From: Babesia bovis T2Bo
Taxonomy: Eukaryota; Apicomplexa; Aconoidasida; Piroplasmida; Babesiidae
Length of the DNA: 64,000 nt
Direction: 5' to 3'
Assembly: GCF_000165395.2 (NCBI RefSeq)
Contig: NW_026261572.1
Coordinates: forward strand, 744,001-808,000
Positions 55,901-64,000 of the stretch are shown one piece after another. The translations under genes and the position numbers were made by a program. A model generated the notes under the pieces. It had not been told where the DNA came from. It ran no database searches and saw nothing but the letters and a program-made list of their open reading frames with translations. Each line of letters begins with the position of its first letter. Position 1 is the stretch's first letter.

Positions 55901-58380
55901 ATGTGTTGGATGTTGATTTCAGACCTAAAACTTCATATAGACGTTCGCTTCGTGTGAGGGTGGCAGCACTTTCATCATGTGTTGGACCTGGTGAACTCTT
56001 TAGCGCCGAGGAAGAAGGTATGTACATTGGTGATGCATCCAGTTCAGGAAATCGCGAATGCGTTTGCAAAACTATTGTCGGTAAGACAGTGGTTTTATGC
56101 AATGCAACTGTATGGCTTCATTTTATGTTATGTTCCTTTTTCAATTCAATGTATCGCATTACTTCATCGGTTGCTAAGGCATGTTACAAGGCTGAGCCTC
56201 GTGATATCGATGATGGTGCTATCGAATGCCATCAACGTATGACTACTTACGCCTCTAAAGCTCTTTACGATACTTGCATTAAAAAGATTGATGCACTGCG
56301 CACTGCAAATGATCGTTTACTTCAATGTTTTGCTGATGCTGGTTGCAACACCTTGCGGAGTACGGAGGTTGAGTCTGCATTTGTCTTTATAATGGGCCCC
56401 TACTCAAGCTTGTTGACTTTGCAATCTATTGTTTTAAGTGATATAAACTCAGATTATACGAAAGATGTTTGTTATCCATATGTGGTGCAACTAGTTGATG
56501 CATTGACGAAGCTTCCTTACAGCACTTCAGCGTGCATATCACCAAGCATTGTTAAATATGGCGACTTTGTGAACTCCAGTGTTTTGACTAAGTGTGACAA
56601 GATGTATATGGCTGAATGTTTGCGCGGTATGTCTAAGGGTTTGATACGTTATGAGAACTGCAATTGGCTTCGTACTTTACTCTACAAGTTGTTTGAGCGT
56701 TTTAATGTTATCTTGTTGCACGGGATTTCATCTATGTCAGTCCTCAATGGCTTCATTGAATGCCAGTTAATACAAAGGTTGTACTTGTATTCTTTCCTGT
56801 GTCAGTTTGTTCAGCCTCTGCAACATGTAAATCCCAAGTCACTCCTATCCAACTTCTCAGCACATACTCTTGATGGCACCGTTGGCAATTGCTTAGAGGT
56901 CATGGAGAGCAATGTAGCCACTTGGTACCCAGCCTACCAGGTTTATAGTGATGGTGAGGCTGTGAGGTGCCCATATCACCTCTTACATTGTGGACTACTC
57001 AGGTTTGTTTCTGAGTTGTGCAGCTATCACAGTAGCACCAATGCAATGAAGAATTCGAACATGGAGTCTATGTCTACTGTAATGCCTCTACTACTGAGTG
57101 TGGTTCACTTGTTGCGTCAACGGTGTATGCATGTGTTGACATCTGATTTAACCCTGGCCACTATGGAGGAGTGCTACGTTATATTTACCATTTTACGTCA
57201 GATATGTAGTTGGCGTCGGCTACCCGATTCGGATAGTGCATTAATGCCTGAGTTGTTGCGTTGTTCAATGCAATACTGCTCTAACCTCATACAAGCCTTC
57301 CAAAATGGTCTGGATAAGATTTACGACCAGATTCCACCAAAGACTGTGGATGAGGGCATACTTTCAACGAAACATGGCCTAGAAACTAAGGTATCGTCAG
57401 GAAACAAATCACCTGATGCATTAACCATGAACAACTCACGCCAAGTTTATCGACAGCGCTGCTTATATCTTGCACTGAAAACTGTGGAATCATTCATTAC
57501 GTTCTTGTTGAACACTGACATCACATTAGGCTGTGTAAATCAGTTACCACCAACACTGGAAGCATTCTTGAAAAGTGGAGACCCTGCTAATTGTCGCCGT
57601 ATGTGCGGTGTTGATCGTGTCGTCTTCCAGTCTGTACTCCGCGGACAACCTGTGTCCAAGCCTGTGTTATGCACTCGAGATGACATGTCGAAAGCAGGTC
57701 CTAACGACCCTACTTTTGAATTGATGTGCGATGCTCTTGGTACTTGTGTGGATCTCTACCTTTGGTCCTTGCGTGTCTACAGGGAGTTGCGTGGCAGCAG
57801 CAAAGAACCATTCCTTCTTGGGTTCCGTCAAGATGCGGAGGGCGGCGTTCACGTGGCTCTGAGTTTGTACAGTACTTTGGGTGGTGATTATTTCCGAAAT
57901 GGCGTTGATAGCATTGATTGCCTAGTCTACGAGAATGTTTCTGTTCGTGCTCATAACCATGTGGATGTAGTTCCATCTCAGGTACCACTCGTTGAGTTTC
58001 AGTCTCTTTTTGGGTGTGTCATTGAGAAAAGTGCTCTTTTCTGCGCTAGTGCTGTCAATACGATTTTTTTGCAAAACCAACTTTACACTCACGACGAATC
58101 ACGTTCCAGAGGTCTTATAGATGGGCGTACCAAAGTAATCCCATCTTCTGGATTAAACAACAATTATATTGGTTTGCTTCAGCCATCATCATCGCGGCTT
58201 CACAGCACGTTGACACTTTTGCACAATGCCTTTTCTGAGGTTGCTTCGAAATCCACTTACCTATCGGATTCTACTGTCGAATTTTGCAAGATGTTGGGTG
58301 AGCAGATAGACACTCGTATAGTTCAATCTAAGATGCTGTACGATGTTTTTGGTGACAGTTATGTCTACTTGGAGCGTTAA
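49918..58380 (+). CDS. Giant alpha-solenoid protein, possibly Nup205/Nup188-like nucleoporin
   Basis: A single ORF of 2820 aa starting MSYSRWPTTSPVSG. No intron was needed, in contrast to its neighbours. The protein looks like an almost uninterrupted alpha-solenoid of hydrophobic helices with few charged repeats, no membrane anchor and no catalytic motif. A short acidic Ser-rich N-terminal region (residues 1-110) and a Ser/Asp-rich loop near residue 1940 interrupt it. The size and texture (for example GLLRIMGAVYAILDSLNAYL) fit the large inner-ring nucleoporins Nup205/Nup188, but I rely on general character, not a signature. HEAT-rich scaffolds are the alternative. Confidence 0.4.
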   Translation: MSYSRWPTTSPVSGISAATSSYDPMVIPTNDATTAAMLQRTMQKNSDRSHPAEGSMSILQRYNGALEMLRNRLWNSTAKGNLSFEEPDDGEPTSSELPWNDGDDSHIISVERDLSVRSALRLKHLLQSGNTVPSAVLDAVLSHDKVVHRLRSLNDIFTFGKRLYLPEEEMDINVINAIRTALPLFNGSCVPLVMWPSTDPSLHDNERVRIEESTVFEALQIYCLHKHNREVYIERSRSSASMNESSGSLAIDMTDVVVVREISDTILDELLATLWTLGYLALQMHPVGSDQLRPYACAILSNPEEIVSRLWKMYLSFTEHLKLRFLHIKDVDVSLKDNLHGRLIVEAHRVAILQCAIVKTLLDIHIGTRNMTLEEYQRYATHFESRNFTGAFAIVRNVMGDDDSKGSQLLNHAIHELQALGTMLLSSFFLYRGFGADKISSCDNSFVSEATTYMYSQLTLMDNGDTNKSRAMLIFAFTGFLKNLSIGDSACNADLQFIEKASAHLESYVSSLEWLALSRDCFGRSNCSPSATITQFPCRLLLLESIASVIDIFGVKRVPHLESVVNALCIVVDRDNTPDLAYQATKLSLMERIGEYLMSNFPFGLSSLFQLFGAFLPFCGSHVDDENIVDIDNDHTSMDIVVRILLSKFDSIVISPLTSPVEYKSDTGEIEVTEDIYLDVQLLQMLGLDKRLLLDKWFSWEMSNSICVIRAGIMGKPVLVNDLRNLSWNATASPLGDDQDLWVVDADVSTSTSNGNISALWMQEASLENTGVNKSGLRGCHFELNDAITFEIYSNSGNAKSQKNMTGHFTLLRALWLVWRGCIMYIVHTGRELPHQALGTFVTVNSLLTGIISRFPRLISMIEDHINVTFCMNESNSRYPFGPSSIIFHYTLLYLVCLKHLQLHVMLPEVIDAIRSFLQPTYVIPVGENVTEVEFHRYWIFLQSLESCSQFLTDDHGLSMFAFLERILHEEERPLRTYPVTRGILKFFKELLIQCPPELWMLSAWHHGMLNMSHTSLEMESSNVTHGLDLSYLNNLRRHVHVNAHKSNDLYNPFQSQLLCEMFGYVLKTVFHAINDFEFADSAERFCMVEDIAEIAQLTCGIFRVYNYDNGKPFSAASDSQVPEDHWAQGLNELINRILLILSGSSYIMGVVNALTFQMDLLKYHQGPLGASLVMVNPLKFSEMSLSFFTLRSILHRRMGVVMLSSTKDLGFYASQCKLNYRYRWLRFHENTSLMGQSKRILAVKLKFLRNLYVIALPKNRNPLFNTLAETLGSPLFLRCRNGTDHRGKFITSHDQLLDPKDPVVYFSRHQMDLLRASLPQASVVTSIVFHTYTTGFASTATDILSLYLLLSDQFKLQRGVYNESTVDNSRIMLNQLANTRGHYDIISHTDKDEICFYEHLISVCLDGRKRSYELRVSIMQYLNVALSTCSGMEMLWDNNGVDVKALLDFVDSMLRLHLLHGHGHSLGDVTIAQHALLILPRLIELSKGTQNYCWETITFSLNVLIELWRSFDSNLFLDADTTFYQQGAAPRSTMAKESWFDKVVPDLNVHMSDSLVERRLGLLRIMGAVYAILDSLNAYLLHSKLRSTDPPDEFLHLLSSVSMNWEFMDTLFPIVFYDSGFIHSYVKNDVTERKMGHYYRLGLWLGEDCLDPLSRLLHHLYDMKISHHHLLMQGDSLYGVEPFDITSMLGRLNRCNSQAPHKKIDNLISSNRLNINRYANMLGEMVGPSESNALKSRKYELTSGATAVMPSDPGFHTPFYTFGTAYEFGHNYLVDVEKFHHLSVILITSSDDKANVLYSEGMGIVRRHIELIPYIESLNDLKVMLLRQLCNLVTNFRSQKPAIYSRMRGLLDNDVATRDNANIAIGNHMEPFKMYVFNVAMMLHFIMTLPSCLSEHPLYIGLFIDLLHLILEGGLDIMELEPSFSNYYECYRSSHQSDESGSDLGISQDGSNVTKGCDKDKVAQEFRSFALNVFSGLLVQISHYILEFSRHFYNVLDVDFRPKTSYRRSLRVRVAALSSCVGPGELFSAEEEGMYIGDASSSGNRECVCKTIVGKTVVLCNATVWLHFMLCSFFNSMYRITSSVAKACYKAEPRDIDDGAIECHQRMTTYASKALYDTCIKKIDALRTANDRLLQCFADAGCNTLRSTEVESAFVFIMGPYSSLLTLQSIVLSDINSDYTKDVCYPYVVQLVDALTKLPYSTSACISPSIVKYGDFVNSSVLTKCDKMYMAECLRGMSKGLIRYENCNWLRTLLYKLFERFNVILLHGISSMSVLNGFIECQLIQRLYLYSFLCQFVQPLQHVNPKSLLSNFSAHTLDGTVGNCLEVMESNVATWYPAYQVYSDGEAVRCPYHLLHCGLLRFVSELCSYHSSTNAMKNSNMESMSTVMPLLLSVVHLLRQRCMHVLTSDLTLATMEECYVIFTILRQICSWRRLPDSDSALMPELLRCSMQYCSNLIQAFQNGLDKIYDQIPPKTVDEGILSTKHGLETKVSSGNKSPDALTMNNSRQVYRQRCLYLALKTVESFITFLLNTDITLGCVNQLPPTLEAFLKSGDPANCRRMCGVDRVVFQSVLRGQPVSKPVLCTRDDMSKAGPNDPTFELMCDALGTCVDLYLWSLRVYRELRGSSKEPFLLGFRQDAEGGVHVALSLYSTLGGDYFRNGVDSIDCLVYENVSVRAHNHVDVVPSQVPLVEFQSLFGCVIEKSALFCASAVNTIFLQNQLYTHDESRSRGLIDGRTKVIPSSGLNNNYIGLLQPSSSRLHSTLTLLHNAFSEVASKSTYLSDSTVEFCKMLGEQIDTRIVQSKMLYDVFGDSYVYLER

Positions 58381-58459
58381 TCTGTCAGGCTTGTGCTTGC
58401 ACATCATGCTTGTGGCATAACCATCAATTAATTTTACATCGCACGTTGTTTATATATAA

Positions 58460-60241
58460 ATGCCTAATGAAGTGGTTACACATTCTTCTGGATTCCATGA
58501 GGAATCTGCATTTATTCGTTTGTTAGGTGACGTAAGTTTTCTCTTGTCTTGTACACACCATGTCACAGTTTTCTGATCCTGTTCCATTAATCCAGGTAAT
58601 CGGCTTGTGCACGAATGAGTGGTGTAAGGATGCGGAATCTTATTTATCAGAGAAGGGTGTGCCATTTGCCGCGCTTGACTGTGCAGTCTTTGCAGGTGTG
58701 TTACTTCTATAATGAAGAATCTCTATCGCAGCCACAGAATGCCGCAGCGAGAATCAATCGGCGCTTATAACATGGAAGTTCACATGCTTTACAAAGCAAC
58801 TTCTTCATAGTGCATCTTCGGCATTCCCTTTGGAATCACATCGCATTGCTAAGTTGAAGAAGCACGAGATACACAATTGCCTGGATTTCGTACATCTTGT
58901 TCATTCGATTACAAAGACTACAGTGGGATATACTGAGGAAAATGGCATACGTTGCGTTGTATTGCTGATAAAGGACTACCAGGCGTTACTATCTCATGAG
59001 CATTCATTGTTCAACACACTTTTACGCATACACGAAAAGCTTTCACGTTTCCCTGCCACTGAATCGTGAGTTTACAAGTTATTCTGGCTTTTATGTTTCT
59101 TAGTCTTTGTGATAAGAAGGTAGTGGTGGTTTTCGTCGGTCCTCATCCTATTCCTCCCGAGGTCACCAAGGGTGACTTTGCTATCCCTCTTATTCAGCTC
59201 TCAGTTTCTGATCAAAATGGTCTTACTGATCGGATTGGTACCAAGAATTTGGATTATGCGATTCAGAAGGCTCAGGAACAGGTGCATGGTATAAGCACTG
59301 ATAATGCTGAGTTTCTTTGGAAGGGGTTTGTACAATATTTCGTGGGCACCGTTTACCCCTGGTATAAAACAGACCCTTTATCAATGGAGCTTTATTGCAG
59401 GTGAGGGTCCATATATTCACTAACCTAATGCTTTAGAATGCTATGGATGATATTCTTAGAACCTTTGCAAGGGTCGGAACTCCCCGGGGATAACGATTTG
59501 GATGACTGTTTGCATCACCTTTGCAAAAGTGTGGACATTCATATTAACAACATAACAAAACACTGTCGCAGTAGGTTCACTAGCGAGCTATTCAATTCCG
59601 CGGTATCTGAAACGTTTATCCAACGAAAACGTCTTGACAAGTTTAATGGCAGCCGGCTGTCAAAATACCTTCTTATCGGTGCCGCCATTTCTACCATGTG
59701 CCACCCTTATCAGATAAGACGCCGCTTGCGTAAACTCAAGGTTCGAGATATTGGTTCAGATGGTGCATTTTGGCGCCGTAGGCATAGGTTTGAATTTTGG
59801 TCTTGGATCGCCAACACCGAGTGGGTGTATGCTTCCAATGAAGGGGAGGGGATAAAGTTGGACCACATTTTATATGACCAGGTAGGTGGATACAATGTAC
59901 ATCATTACGTATGCAGATGCTATGGGTGATATCTGAGGGTTACGTCAAGCCGCTGAGTAACATAAGCTTGTGGCGTCGTTTACCAGCGTCCCGCAGTGCT
60001 GCCCTTTGGCATGTAACTGATACACCACCCTCTGCGGATCAGCCCTGGAGAGATTTTATGCTTCAAAATCGCAATATAGGCAGCAATTCATACTTGGGTC
60101 ATATAATGTGTGCTTCAGCTCGTTTTATTTTCTGCGTAAGTTGCGTTCAAACTTTGATAAAATGATTCACAGGCACCTAAAGATCTAATTCTTTCGATAG
60201 TAAAGGACCTCAGCATTGATATGGATCAGTTTTTTTTCTGA
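58460..60241 (+). CDS. ORC5-like origin recognition complex subunit
   Basis: A spliced protein of about 470 aa: ATG 58460, introns near 58533-58594, 58696-58730, 59069-59101, 59401-59435, 59882-59919 and 60136-60172, stop TGA 60239-60241. The AAA-like middle has IRCVVLLIKDYQALLSHEHS and KKVVVVFVG (Walker-B/sensor-like strands), preceded by GVPFAALDCAVFATECRS, which aligns with the ORC5 segment after the P-loop. The P-loop itself is missing. The C-terminal part has SKYLLIGAAISTMCHP followed by RRRLRKLK and ends in a winged-helix-like region (SYLGHIMCASARFIF, KDLSIDMDQFFF), as in ORC5. ORC5 loads MCM helicase at origins with ORC1-4. Confidence 0.6.
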
Positions 60242-60314
60242 TGTGTTGTTGTTGTGACCAGCAGACACTCCATGCGGGTAACGCATACATCGTTGGCATT
60301 CAATATAATAAATT

Positions 60315-61170
60315 ATGCACCTTCGTTCGTTAGTATTCTCTCCTGCGGTACACCCCGCTATTTTACCCTATATTCGTCGTTTTACTACTCCTTCTTATGA
60401 TATTTTCAAAAAGTTGAAGGACAGTTCCGATGGCGGTGACTCTAGTAGCCAATCTGCCAGCGCCGGTAGGCGCAAGCCTTCAGACAGGGTACGGATATAT
60501 TTTGATTATCTTGCAATTTTGCAATAGGTCATACGTCTAGTTGACGAGATACTTAATCTCACATTGATAGAATCTGCTGACCTCTGTGACCTCTGTCAAG
60601 AGCGTCTAGCCGGTTAGTTTCTGTTGCTAATCCTTGTTATTAACAATCAATTCAGGTCCTAACGTTAATGGTGGCTTTATTCCTGGAAGGTCTCCATTTC
60701 CTCATCCGCACACTTTCTTCTCAGGTATGTCGCTTGGTATATTGCTATCTAGCATTCAGGTGTTGGCATGATGCCCGAGCGATTATCACCTATGGGTGTG
60801 ATGTAAGTGTATGTTACACACAATTAAAGAAGTACAGGCCACAGCCAGTTGCTGCTACTGTTGAAACTGCAGAGCCGCCTCCAGCGGAGACTCCTCAACC
60901 TACAAAACCAGGTTAGCTATTCTAACCAGGGATCTAATGTGTATTTCAGCCCAGAAGAGCACTGGCACTCTCACTTTGGTTGGTTTCGACGCCACAAAGA
61001 AAATCGCTCTCATCAAGCTTGTTCGTACAATCACTGGTTTGGGGTTACGCGAATCTAAGGAACTAGTGGAAAGCGCTCCTCGCCAGCTTAAAAAAGACCT
61101 TCCTTTGGAGGAAGTACAGAAACTCGCCCAGGATTTGGAGGCTGCGGGTGCTACTATAAAGATTGATTAA
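60315..61170 (+). CDS. Mitochondrial ribosomal protein bL12 (L7/L12)
   Basis: A stalk protein that recruits translation factors. Six exons of small size. The N terminus (MHLRSLVFSPAVHPAILPYI) is a likely mitochondrial presequence. The next exon reads IRLVDEILNLTLIESADLCD, the N-terminal dimerisation helix, with CDLC as seen in organellar L12. A Pro/Ala hinge follows, then the C-terminal domain GTLTLVGFDATKKIALIKLV, RTITGLGLRESKELVESAP and LEAAGATIKID, all well conserved. The intron between MGVM and PQPV uses an acceptor ending TACAG. Stop TAA 61168-61170, three nucleotides before the stop of the convergent gene. Confidence 0.85.
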
Positions 61171-61173
61171 TCG

Positions 61174-63684
61174 TTACTCTGAATCTATAGAGGACATCGG
61201 TTCCGTATCAGACATGATAGTTCTTTTCACTCTTGCTGATTGCATCATTACATGATCATCTACACGTGCTTCAGAACTTGAAGGTGCCTGCTCATCACTT
61301 TTATGTTTCGAGAGCGTGTTTGGCGTTGTTGAGCCTTTATGGTCCGTAATGTGACTATCTTGATGCATGTATCGTTTTGGCGTGTTGTTGCTTGAGATGT
61401 TTGACTGGATCCTCTTGTTAGTCAACTCCTTTTTGGCACGTCTGGCTTCATAGTAGCCACTTTCGTGACTTAAGGGTGGATTCTGTGTAGTGTACCGTTG
61501 TTTGCTAGGGTTCCCTACACTGCCTACCGACCCTAATTTCCGCTTTACTTGTTCATTAAAAGGGCCGCTTAGGGGATCTGTCGCTTGCGTTTTAGCACTT
61601 TTGGTGACCTCATCCAAAATATCGTTCTTACTAGCGCCACACTTTGGAATCTTTTCTTCTATATAATCACTTTTATCTTTCTTAATGTGCACATCCACAT
61701 TCCATCTGATTTCAAGGTCATTGGATACAGCGCTACCAGAGTGCGGTGACTTCATACTATCCACTTGCTTGGATGTCAGTCTCTGGTCAGTATTGCTATC
61801 GCAGTTACTATCAAATGAATTTGATGACGATTCCGCTAAATTACCCGTTACATCACGCTTACGTTTGGGTATCTTTATCGAGTCTTCACCATCCGGTTCC
61901 ATGGATGATCTCATTTGCTTCGTTTTAAAATCACGCCAACTGTCCGCTACATTTGTCGACCTATTGTTTGCAGTTTTTAATGACTTTTTTTCTGTTTCTG
62001 TCTTTTTATTCACGTTCTTGTCACTAGTTACTTTGGAATATCCCGGAGCCAATCTGCGTTCTCCCACCCCTTTGACATCTACTGCCTTTTTCACTACATG
62101 CGGTTTCTCGGTTATTGCAGGCAATTCTACTTTAGCCTTGTTCTGGACTACCGGTTCAGTTTTTAAATCTACTTCACTTTCTTTTGCACCATGTAAATTG
62201 CCTTTGTCCATCGTTTCTCCATTATCACTTTCATCGCTTAACATGTCAGTCGAAATCTCATCATCAGATGATTCAGAATCATTAATTTCTAGCGGTCTCC
62301 TTTTCTTAATGTTATTTTTGGCCTTTGCTCGTGCCCTCTTGATCTCCTGTCGCTCTTTATGATCGAGTTTAGCCACTTTTGTCTGAATTCTACTTGGGGT
62401 AGATGTCGTAAGTGGTTGTTTGGGAGGTGCCTGATCAACCTTAGCTGACATACTTTCCGACGAAACTGTCTCTGACAAATGGTTTCGTTTTGATGGGTCA
62501 TTTTCAGATGATTCTGACACAGTCAGTGCGCCACCTGTATTTATGGTACCTTGTAATACTTTTGATTGAGCCTGAGACACAATGTTTGATTTTACCTCGT
62601 TGGGCTGAGATAATGTAGACTGCATGGTTACTGACATGGTGTTTGGGTGGATATTATGCTGCTTCATACTAGCTATTATCTTCTCATAATCATATTTCAT
62701 TAGAACATTTTCCACACATCCTTTATGCAGAACAATCTTACGGAAACCTGAACGCCAAGACCTGAAGTCCAGTATTCCTGACCACCTCAATTTGATTGGT
62801 ATCTTTTTTCGCAAATACTCGAGGTGCTCCAGGGCAGCACTTCTATACATGTCTATCAAAGTCGTTATAAAAGTCAGTGGGAAAACCTTCGTACTGTAGG
62901 CGTATCGTGCCAAACGTTCCATATTGTGGAGCTTGCGATAGTAATGATTTGCCCTATGGCCTATCAATTCTATTATTGAATATATGACGATTTTCTGCCG
63001 TTCTGCGGAACTGTAGAGATTTTTGGTTATCAGGTCTTCCACATCCCTCATCACGGTGCCCATGTCGTCACATACCCCAATGTAGTCGTTGATATCCACT
63101 GGTTTAATACATAAGCCCAAATCAGCGATGTGTAGACTGTTATTTATCGAATCAGATGACCTGATAGACGTAGAACGTGTTGCATAAGCGTTTGATGTCT
63201 TAGGTTCTGGTTGTTGGCTTTGAACAGGTTCAGATTTAAATCGTACTTTTGGGATTAAATCTGTAATAATATCCGATATCGTCTTCAGGACATATTTCAC
63301 AGTGTTGATGTCAATGTCAAGGTTGGAAGTACACTCATCTTCACTGCAATCGTTATCTACATCTATAACTTCAAGCTCTTTTGCTAGCGGTTTGGCGAAT
63401 GTTTTGGTCTTTCGAAACCTCTTGGATTCCTGGGTAGATTCATCATCATATATATCAGTGAATCTTCTGTTGGCAAATCGCATCTTAGGGTCGATGCCAC
63501 TCATGATGGCAGAGGACCATCGCGTTTGTCGCGTCGAAGGCTCTTTTGGGTCCACGGATCCATTGTTAAATTCATTATTTGCGCATGATTCCCCTTGTTC
63601 CGATCCATATGAATCCGTTACATCACAATCTGGATTGGCAGTAGTGGAAGGCACCGCTGATACATGTGTGTTATTTTCCGACAT
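61174..63684 (-). CDS. Charged, probably nuclear protein, function unknown
   Basis: A single-exon ORF. The first true ATG is 63684 (MSENNTHVSAV), giving 836 aa; the longer open frame begins only with TTG. A structured part at about residues 115-340 (TVKYVLKTISDIITDLIPKV, HRANHYYRKLHNMERLARY, GILDFRSWRSGFRKIVLHKG) is helical and conserved-looking. The remainder is Ser/Lys/Asp/Glu-rich and disordered, with nuclear-localisation-like clusters KRARAKAKNNIKKRRP and IPKRKRD. No recognised domain. Roles in chromatin or RNA would be guesses. It is convergent with bL12m. Confidence 0.6.
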   Translation of the reverse strand: MSENNTHVSAVPSTTANPDCDVTDSYGSEQGESCANNEFNNGSVDPKEPSTRQTRWSSAIMSGIDPKMRFANRRFTDIYDDESTQESKRFRKTKTFAKPLAKELEVIDVDNDCSEDECTSNLDIDINTVKYVLKTISDIITDLIPKVRFKSEPVQSQQPEPKTSNAYATRSTSIRSSDSINNSLHIADLGLCIKPVDINDYIGVCDDMGTVMRDVEDLITKNLYSSAERQKIVIYSIIELIGHRANHYYRKLHNMERLARYAYSTKVFPLTFITTLIDMYRSAALEHLEYLRKKIPIKLRWSGILDFRSWRSGFRKIVLHKGCVENVLMKYDYEKIIASMKQHNIHPNTMSVTMQSTLSQPNEVKSNIVSQAQSKVLQGTINTGGALTVSESSENDPSKRNHLSETVSSESMSAKVDQAPPKQPLTTSTPSRIQTKVAKLDHKERQEIKRARAKAKNNIKKRRPLEINDSESSDDEISTDMLSDESDNGETMDKGNLHGAKESEVDLKTEPVVQNKAKVELPAITEKPHVVKKAVDVKGVGERRLAPGYSKVTSDKNVNKKTETEKKSLKTANNRSTNVADSWRDFKTKQMRSSMEPDGEDSIKIPKRKRDVTGNLAESSSNSFDSNCDSNTDQRLTSKQVDSMKSPHSGSAVSNDLEIRWNVDVHIKKDKSDYIEEKIPKCGASKNDILDEVTKSAKTQATDPLSGPFNEQVKRKLGSVGSVGNPSKQRYTTQNPPLSHESGYYEARRAKKELTNKRIQSNISSNNTPKRYMHQDSHITDHKGSTTPNTLSKHKSDEQAPSSSEARVDDHVMMQSARVKRTIMSDTEPMSSIDSE

Positions 63685-64000
63685 GTTTAGTACGGCTACG
63701 TTTTTGTTATTGCATAATATTGAACCCCTAAGATATATATGCAACTATGATGTAGCAATTCAGATTAACGAACCCACATAGGCCCCTAGTTTACAGTGTC
63801 AGTCTACCAGCATCACGCCGTGACATGAAACAACTTGGTGACCATGCCTTAAGTCACTGTAGCATTTCTACTTGATCATATCATACAATAATATTAAATA
63901 ATTATCATTACACAATAGTGTGTATTCTGCTGCATGATGTCGGTGGCAGCGAGTTAGCATTTGCCTGTTTCCCACGACATTGCCGGCGGGAGCCACTTGG
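63685..64000. other. Intergenic region at window end, possible partial exon
   Basis: Upstream of the charged protein. From about 63890 to 64000 one plus-strand frame stays open (including LHDVGGSELAFACFPRHC) without an ATG. It could be an exon of the next gene or chance. Confidence 0.3.

Noticed and set aside
61685..62362. 225-codon plus-strand ORF opposite the charged protein
   Set aside because: It is Leu/Ser/Phe-rich because it mirrors Lys/Glu/Asp codons of the minus-strand gene; no family features.

Overview
The window looks like nuclear DNA of a piroplasm, most likely a Babesia sensu lato species. The evidence is very dense gene packing on both strands, many tiny GT-AG introns (mostly about 33-45 nt, some apparently near 20 nt), moderately AT-rich sequence, an apicoplast-type SufS with a bipartite leader, and mitochondrial genes carrying presequences. 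The species cannot be fixed from the sequence alone. No rRNA, tRNA, CRISPR array or recognisable transposon was seen.

Layout. 1-6.3 kb: the end of eIF3i (+), a helical-repeat protein and SufS (-, touching each other), and a mitochondrial-type NAD kinase (+). 6.4-14.5 kb: eEF1B-beta (-), then kinesin, the TFIIA large subunit, a cyclophilin, the mitochondrial phosphate carrier and the GPN1 GTPase (all +). 14.7-20.1 kb: a GAF-domain protein and a patatin-like phospholipase (-). 20.6-33.5 kb: CPSF160 (+), eRF1 (-), PAM16/TIM16 and a helical-repeat protein (+, 14 nt apart), and mitochondrial Hsp70 (-). 34.4-38.1 kb: a small secreted Cys-rich protein and a metaxin-like protein (+), then mitochondrial uS14 and TFIIF-alpha (-).

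38.2-46 kb is different: AT-rich and gene-poor, with a secreted 437-461 aa protein, small membrane or acidic ORFs and a frameshifted gene remnant, interrupted only by ribosomal protein uS5. 46-64 kb returns to dense packing: a small secretory protein overlapping a plant-type glutaminyl cyclase, an EF-hand-like protein, a DHHC palmitoyltransferase, a giant 2820-aa solenoid-like ORF, an ORC5-like subunit, mitochondrial bL12 and a charged, probably nuclear, protein.

Shared themes. Many genes serve the mitochondrion (NADK2-type kinase, phosphate carrier, PAM16, mtHsp70, metaxin-like, uS14m, bL12m, two helical-repeat proteins). PAM16 and mtHsp70, partners in the import motor, lie within 5.1 kb of each other. 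A second set covers mRNA synthesis, processing and translation (TFIIA, TFIIF, CPSF160, GPN1, eIF3i, eEF1B, eRF1, uS5). Gene spacing is extreme: two same-strand neighbours overlap as ATGA, one pair may be 2 nt apart, one convergent pair overlaps by 23 nt, and another has 3 nt between its stop codons. Exon joins were worked out by hand from GT-AG sites, reading phase and family alignment from memory; none has been tested against transcripts.
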